Positions 60,560-64,000 of a stretch of DNA of 64,000 nt are shown in pieces. Within the stretch, counting starts at the first letter, position 1. Each line of letters starts with the position of its first letter. A program made the position numbers and the translations under genes. The stretch is from Cloeon dipterum (lineage: Eukaryota > Arthropoda > Insecta > Ephemeroptera > Baetidae), in assembly GCF_949628265.1 (NCBI RefSeq), contig NC_088789.1, positions 27,707,883-27,771,882 on the forward strand. Direction: 5' to 3'. Under the pieces are notes generated by a model, which was not told where the DNA came from, ran no database searches, and saw nothing but the letters and a program-made list of their open reading frames with translations.

Positions 60560-61010
60560 TTTTGGAACACGCCGTAGTGTCTCATCTCTCCGTGGTACAA
60601 CTTCAAAAATAAGGTGTGCTTCCCTCTTGATGAGCCCGATCGAACTAAAAACAAATTTGATGTCCTAGGTCCATAAATTTAATTTTTAATTATGATTTTG
60701 GAGGTGAGCTCAGAAGATTTTGGAAATTAAAAAACATGCTTAAAACATGTGCGAATATTTCAGAGTGGTGTTATTTTTGGTGTTTTAAAAGTGCCTCTTC
60801 AAATCTCGACCAAAACACAAATTTTTCGATTTTTTTTGTGTTTTGCAAATATTAGCAACTCTAAATCTCGGGTTGTAACCATCAGAATTTCAAAAACTAC
60901 CCATCATTAGACTCGTCTTGACCTCCCCTGACCAGCTGATGGGTTAAGGGGTGCTCATCCCACCCCTTTCAACCCCCTGCACTAATTTTAATAGAAAAAT
61001 ACTCACTCTA
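60560..61010 (+). repeat. Repeat family B copy 8, variant subtype
   Basis: Shares GACTCGTCTTGACCTCCCCT and CACCCCTTTCAACCCCCT with the 26-kb copy. The core is CTAAATCTCGGGTTGTAACC at about 60860. Confidence 0.6.
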
Positions 61011-62052
61011 AGTTACCCCCACATGCCAGATTTCAAGCAAAACATGCCAAACAGTTTTTATTTGAATGAAATACAAAAGAAATAAAAATTCCAGCGTTTA
61101 AAATGTTTTTACTCTTTGTATTTTTAACAATAGTTTGTCTCCCAGACAGTTTCACTGTGAATAATTTTGCCGTTTGCCAGTGTTAATATGGCTTGATGGC
61201 GGAAAACAATCGCAGGAGCGACGCACTCTCAGGTTTCTGTCCTGCTTTGTTCTCGCTAAGTGCAAAGAACGCAAAACCAACGGAACGAGAGCGGGCGTAC
61301 AACTAAATAAAACCGCACGAAATTGGGCTTTTGTGCCTTTGACGTGAAAATACGAACGTGTGCGGCGGCATCGTCTGGTGCGTCTGCGAGCGCGCTGGCC
61401 GGCCTTCGAATCTGAATTCATGTATTTTAATCGGCGCATCCACCAGGCCGGTGGTGTGACTTAATTCCGTCTAATCACAATAGTCGCGCGCATGCATAAT
61501 TAATTAATGCTCTTGGTCGGCCGGTCGGTCGGTCGGCGGTGGTGGTGCTGCGTAGTAGTCGGTCGCGCTGCGCTGTTTACCGCCCGATCGCATCCCATGT
61601 CCGTCCGTTCGCTCGAGCAAATGCGCAGCGACAGCTGCTTTTCCTCATAATCACACTTGCAAAGGTTCTGCACTCTGATATTCGCGACGGCGACATCAAC
61701 AGCAACGCTCCATTTTCCACGCCAGCTCGCTCTGACATAGACTGATCTGAAAGGTACATAACATTATACCTGTTCGCTTTGTTTTTGTGACGGCGACCGC
61801 CTAGAGTAAAGCTTCAGAGAAAATTTGCGAAACATTTTTTGTTACGTTTTCTTTAAATAGTACTGTATAAAAATTGAAAAAAAGCTAGTTTTCCTAAATT
61901 GTTGAAATTTTTTGAGAAATTTGGCTCAAAAGTTTGCATGCTAATTACTGTAAAATCACGATTTTTTTCACAGTTTTGGGAATTTTTCATCAAAATTTGC
62001 ACTCCATTTGGCAAAATCTAAAATTGGACTAAAAAAATTTAATAAACCACTT
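61011..62052. other. Spacer, no gene seen
   Basis: A GC-rich patch at 61195-61745 includes a (GGTC)n tract at about 61519-61538. No gene supported. Confidence 0.4.
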
Positions 62053-62475
62053 GCTTAAAGTGGAATGATACTGGGCAACAATTGAAAATTATTTAAATTG
62101 TTGGATGCCTTAAACAATTGATCGATAAACAATTTGCAATAATAAAAAAGGACCTTCCTACATTAAAAATTCAAATTTTGCCAATTTTCTCTCAAATTTA
62201 CAGTGCTCGAACATATTTTCTTGGCATATTCCGATTCCTCTCGTCGAGATCTGTCGAACGGTGTATGCCACTTGTTGGGGAAACTCTTGGTTTTGAAATT
62301 AAATCGGATTTCAAGTAAGGAGACAGCCATTACCATTTGAAAAGCACGCTAACTTTCCAGTCGATTTTCTCAAAAAATTACAGTGCTTCTTAGGTCAATT
62401 TAGGCTTTAACTGAATCCTAAGGGATGAGTTTATGCATTGGCAACAAGCATTTTCCAGTATCATTCCTCTTTAAG
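62053..62475 (+). mobile_element. Repeat family A copy 8
   Basis: From TTAAAGTGGAATGATACTGG to CCAGTATCATTCCTCTTTAA. All landmarks are present, and the two ends are clean inverted repeats. Confidence 0.82.
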
Positions 62476-64000
62476 TCAACAATGCAAAATGTTCTTTATT
62501 GTTGGCCTGTAAAACTCCGGTTTAATACCAATCGTAAGGGCTTGAAATTGAAAATACGGAAAAATCGCGATTTTGCTCAGCTTTCAAACCGATTTTGATG
62601 GTTTAGACTTAAAAATATTGTCGGAATTGCTTAAAATTGAATTATACGTGCTCTTTTTATTGTCTTGTGACAAATCCTGGAAACGAAGCCCATTGTTTTT
62701 TATATCTGTTACATTTACATCTATAAAACATTTGAATTTGTAGTTCAAGGATCTCCATTTTCCTAATTTGATGGGGAAATGAGGATTTGAGGGCATGTTG
62801 AATATTGAAAGGCACTTGCGTGTAGTTTATCATCTTTTTCTTTTCATCTTGTTACAATATGCGGAGGCTTTTCATTCAAATCAGCCCCGTAATCGATGTT
62901 TGCAGGGGGTAGTGAATTAGGCCTCTCGCGATTGGAGAAAATTTATTGAATCTCTCAAGATGAATAAAAATGTGTCCTCTGGTATTTTCAGAAAAATCGA
63001 TGCTAGCGACCCGAAAAGATACTTAAGATGAACGAACAAAGAGATTATTTCAAAGTCTGGAGTGAATAATTGTCTAAATATTTACTCTCTTGAAGCACTC
63101 AAGTCGATTGTCTCGGAGAGCTATTAGTTAAACAATTGAAGGAATCAAGCATTGTATGTAGTAAATAATGAAAATTGAATAGTCTCTCTGCCTGCTGCGT
63201 ACAGGATCCAGGATTGAGAGCGTTTGTGGCGCTGTCACGAGTCGCGAGAGATCCATCCAGCTCTGTCGTTTAGTTTGAACGTGTGAGAGAGAGAGGCTGT
63301 CTAGCAGCGGGACGGACGAGTAATTGCTTTTCTGATGATAACGCGTTGTGCTGTACGCGGTACATATGGTGTATGTATGTATGTACGTAAGTGTGCACAT
63401 GCACTTGGTGTGTTTAACATTTTAATTGCGTTGACTTTGCGTCGCACAGTCGGCGAGTGAGAGCTTTGGTTTTACTGCGACGCAACTTTTGTTTCAATAT
63501 AGCGCAAGCAGTCCAGAACATTTTGAGCGACGCAGGCAAAAAGTGGCGTTTCGAATGTGTTTCACGAGCCTGCATATATATATATCAGCCAGCGGCAATT
63601 TCGCCCCTGACCGCCATGCATGCTTCACAGGCTTCTTATTTTTATCGCTTGCAAGTTCGAGAAATGGTTTCAACGCTTGGTTCTCTTCTGCCGAATATCA
63701 AGGTCGGCTGTGCTCTAAAAATGCTTTACCGTTTTCACGCGTTCGTGGCGGACGAATTATTTACTTTATTACAAAAGCCACCAAAGCATTCAATTTTTTT
63801 TTTAAATTTTGCTTTGTAATCAGGACCGTGAACATTAGACCGTTTTTAGTGAAAACGAAAATCAATCAAAACGCAGTTGTAACACTTTTTCTATCTCAAA
63901 GAATAAAAATTGCTAAATTTTTAATTGAATATAGAAATGTTTTTGAACTGGAAAATTCAACTCTGTAAGTTAAAAAATTGGAAAAAATTGCATTTGCACT
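62476..64000. other. Spacer to window end, no gene seen
   Basis: Contains (GTAT)n near 63372-63386 and (TA)n near 63573-63586. No gene supported. Confidence 0.4.

Overview
The window looks like nuclear DNA from an arthropod, most likely an insect. It carries a chitin synthase with the arthropod signature motifs, genes split by GT-AG introns that are mostly 50-120 bp with a few of 0.3-1.7 kb, AT-rich spacers, TATA/initiator-type promoters, and many short repeats of the non-autonomous DNA-transposon kind. I cannot name the species. All exon coordinates are my own splice-site reading, checked by codon phase across every junction and by recall of the families; no alignment was run.

Layout from left to right. 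93-10484 (minus): 5' two thirds of a chitin synthase gene (1,072 codons; the C-terminal part lies off the left edge), with a candidate non-coding first exon at 12172-12344. 15051-15871 (minus): an ABT1/ESF2-type ribosome-biogenesis protein. 15.9-27.4 kb: gene-poor, repeat-rich spacer. 27542-29524 (plus): a TMEM205-like membrane protein with a clear TATA/Inr promoter. 29979-35923 (minus): complete CAND1 in 16 coding exons. 37115-39572 (minus): complete RPA1 (replication protein A large subunit). 40486-43059 (minus): complete Wee1 kinase. 44029-47422 (plus): a ten-finger C2H2 zinc-finger protein, head-to-head with Wee1. 47.5-64 kb: no gene that I can support; repeats alternate with GC-richer patches, with one candidate promoter and one candidate first exon.

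Wee1 (mitotic entry), RPA1 (single-stranded DNA binding) and CAND1 (cullin ligase exchange) lie in the same direction on 13 kb. All three act in the cell cycle or DNA replication, but each has its own spacer and poly(A) signal, so this is clustering and not an operon.

The least expected content is the repeat population. I see at least seven families from sequence alone: (A) a ~430-bp element with terminal inverted repeats, eight copies; (B) a ~320-670-bp scattered family with a conserved core, one copy nearly filling a chitin synthase intron; (C) a foldback element in two copies, one holding a second hairpin; (D) a two-copy AT-rich family; (E) and (H) single long hairpins; (F) a 140-bp element with inverted ends and a possible target duplication; plus two relics of a non-LTR retrotransposon 3' end. 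I found no evidence for a new multi-gene system.
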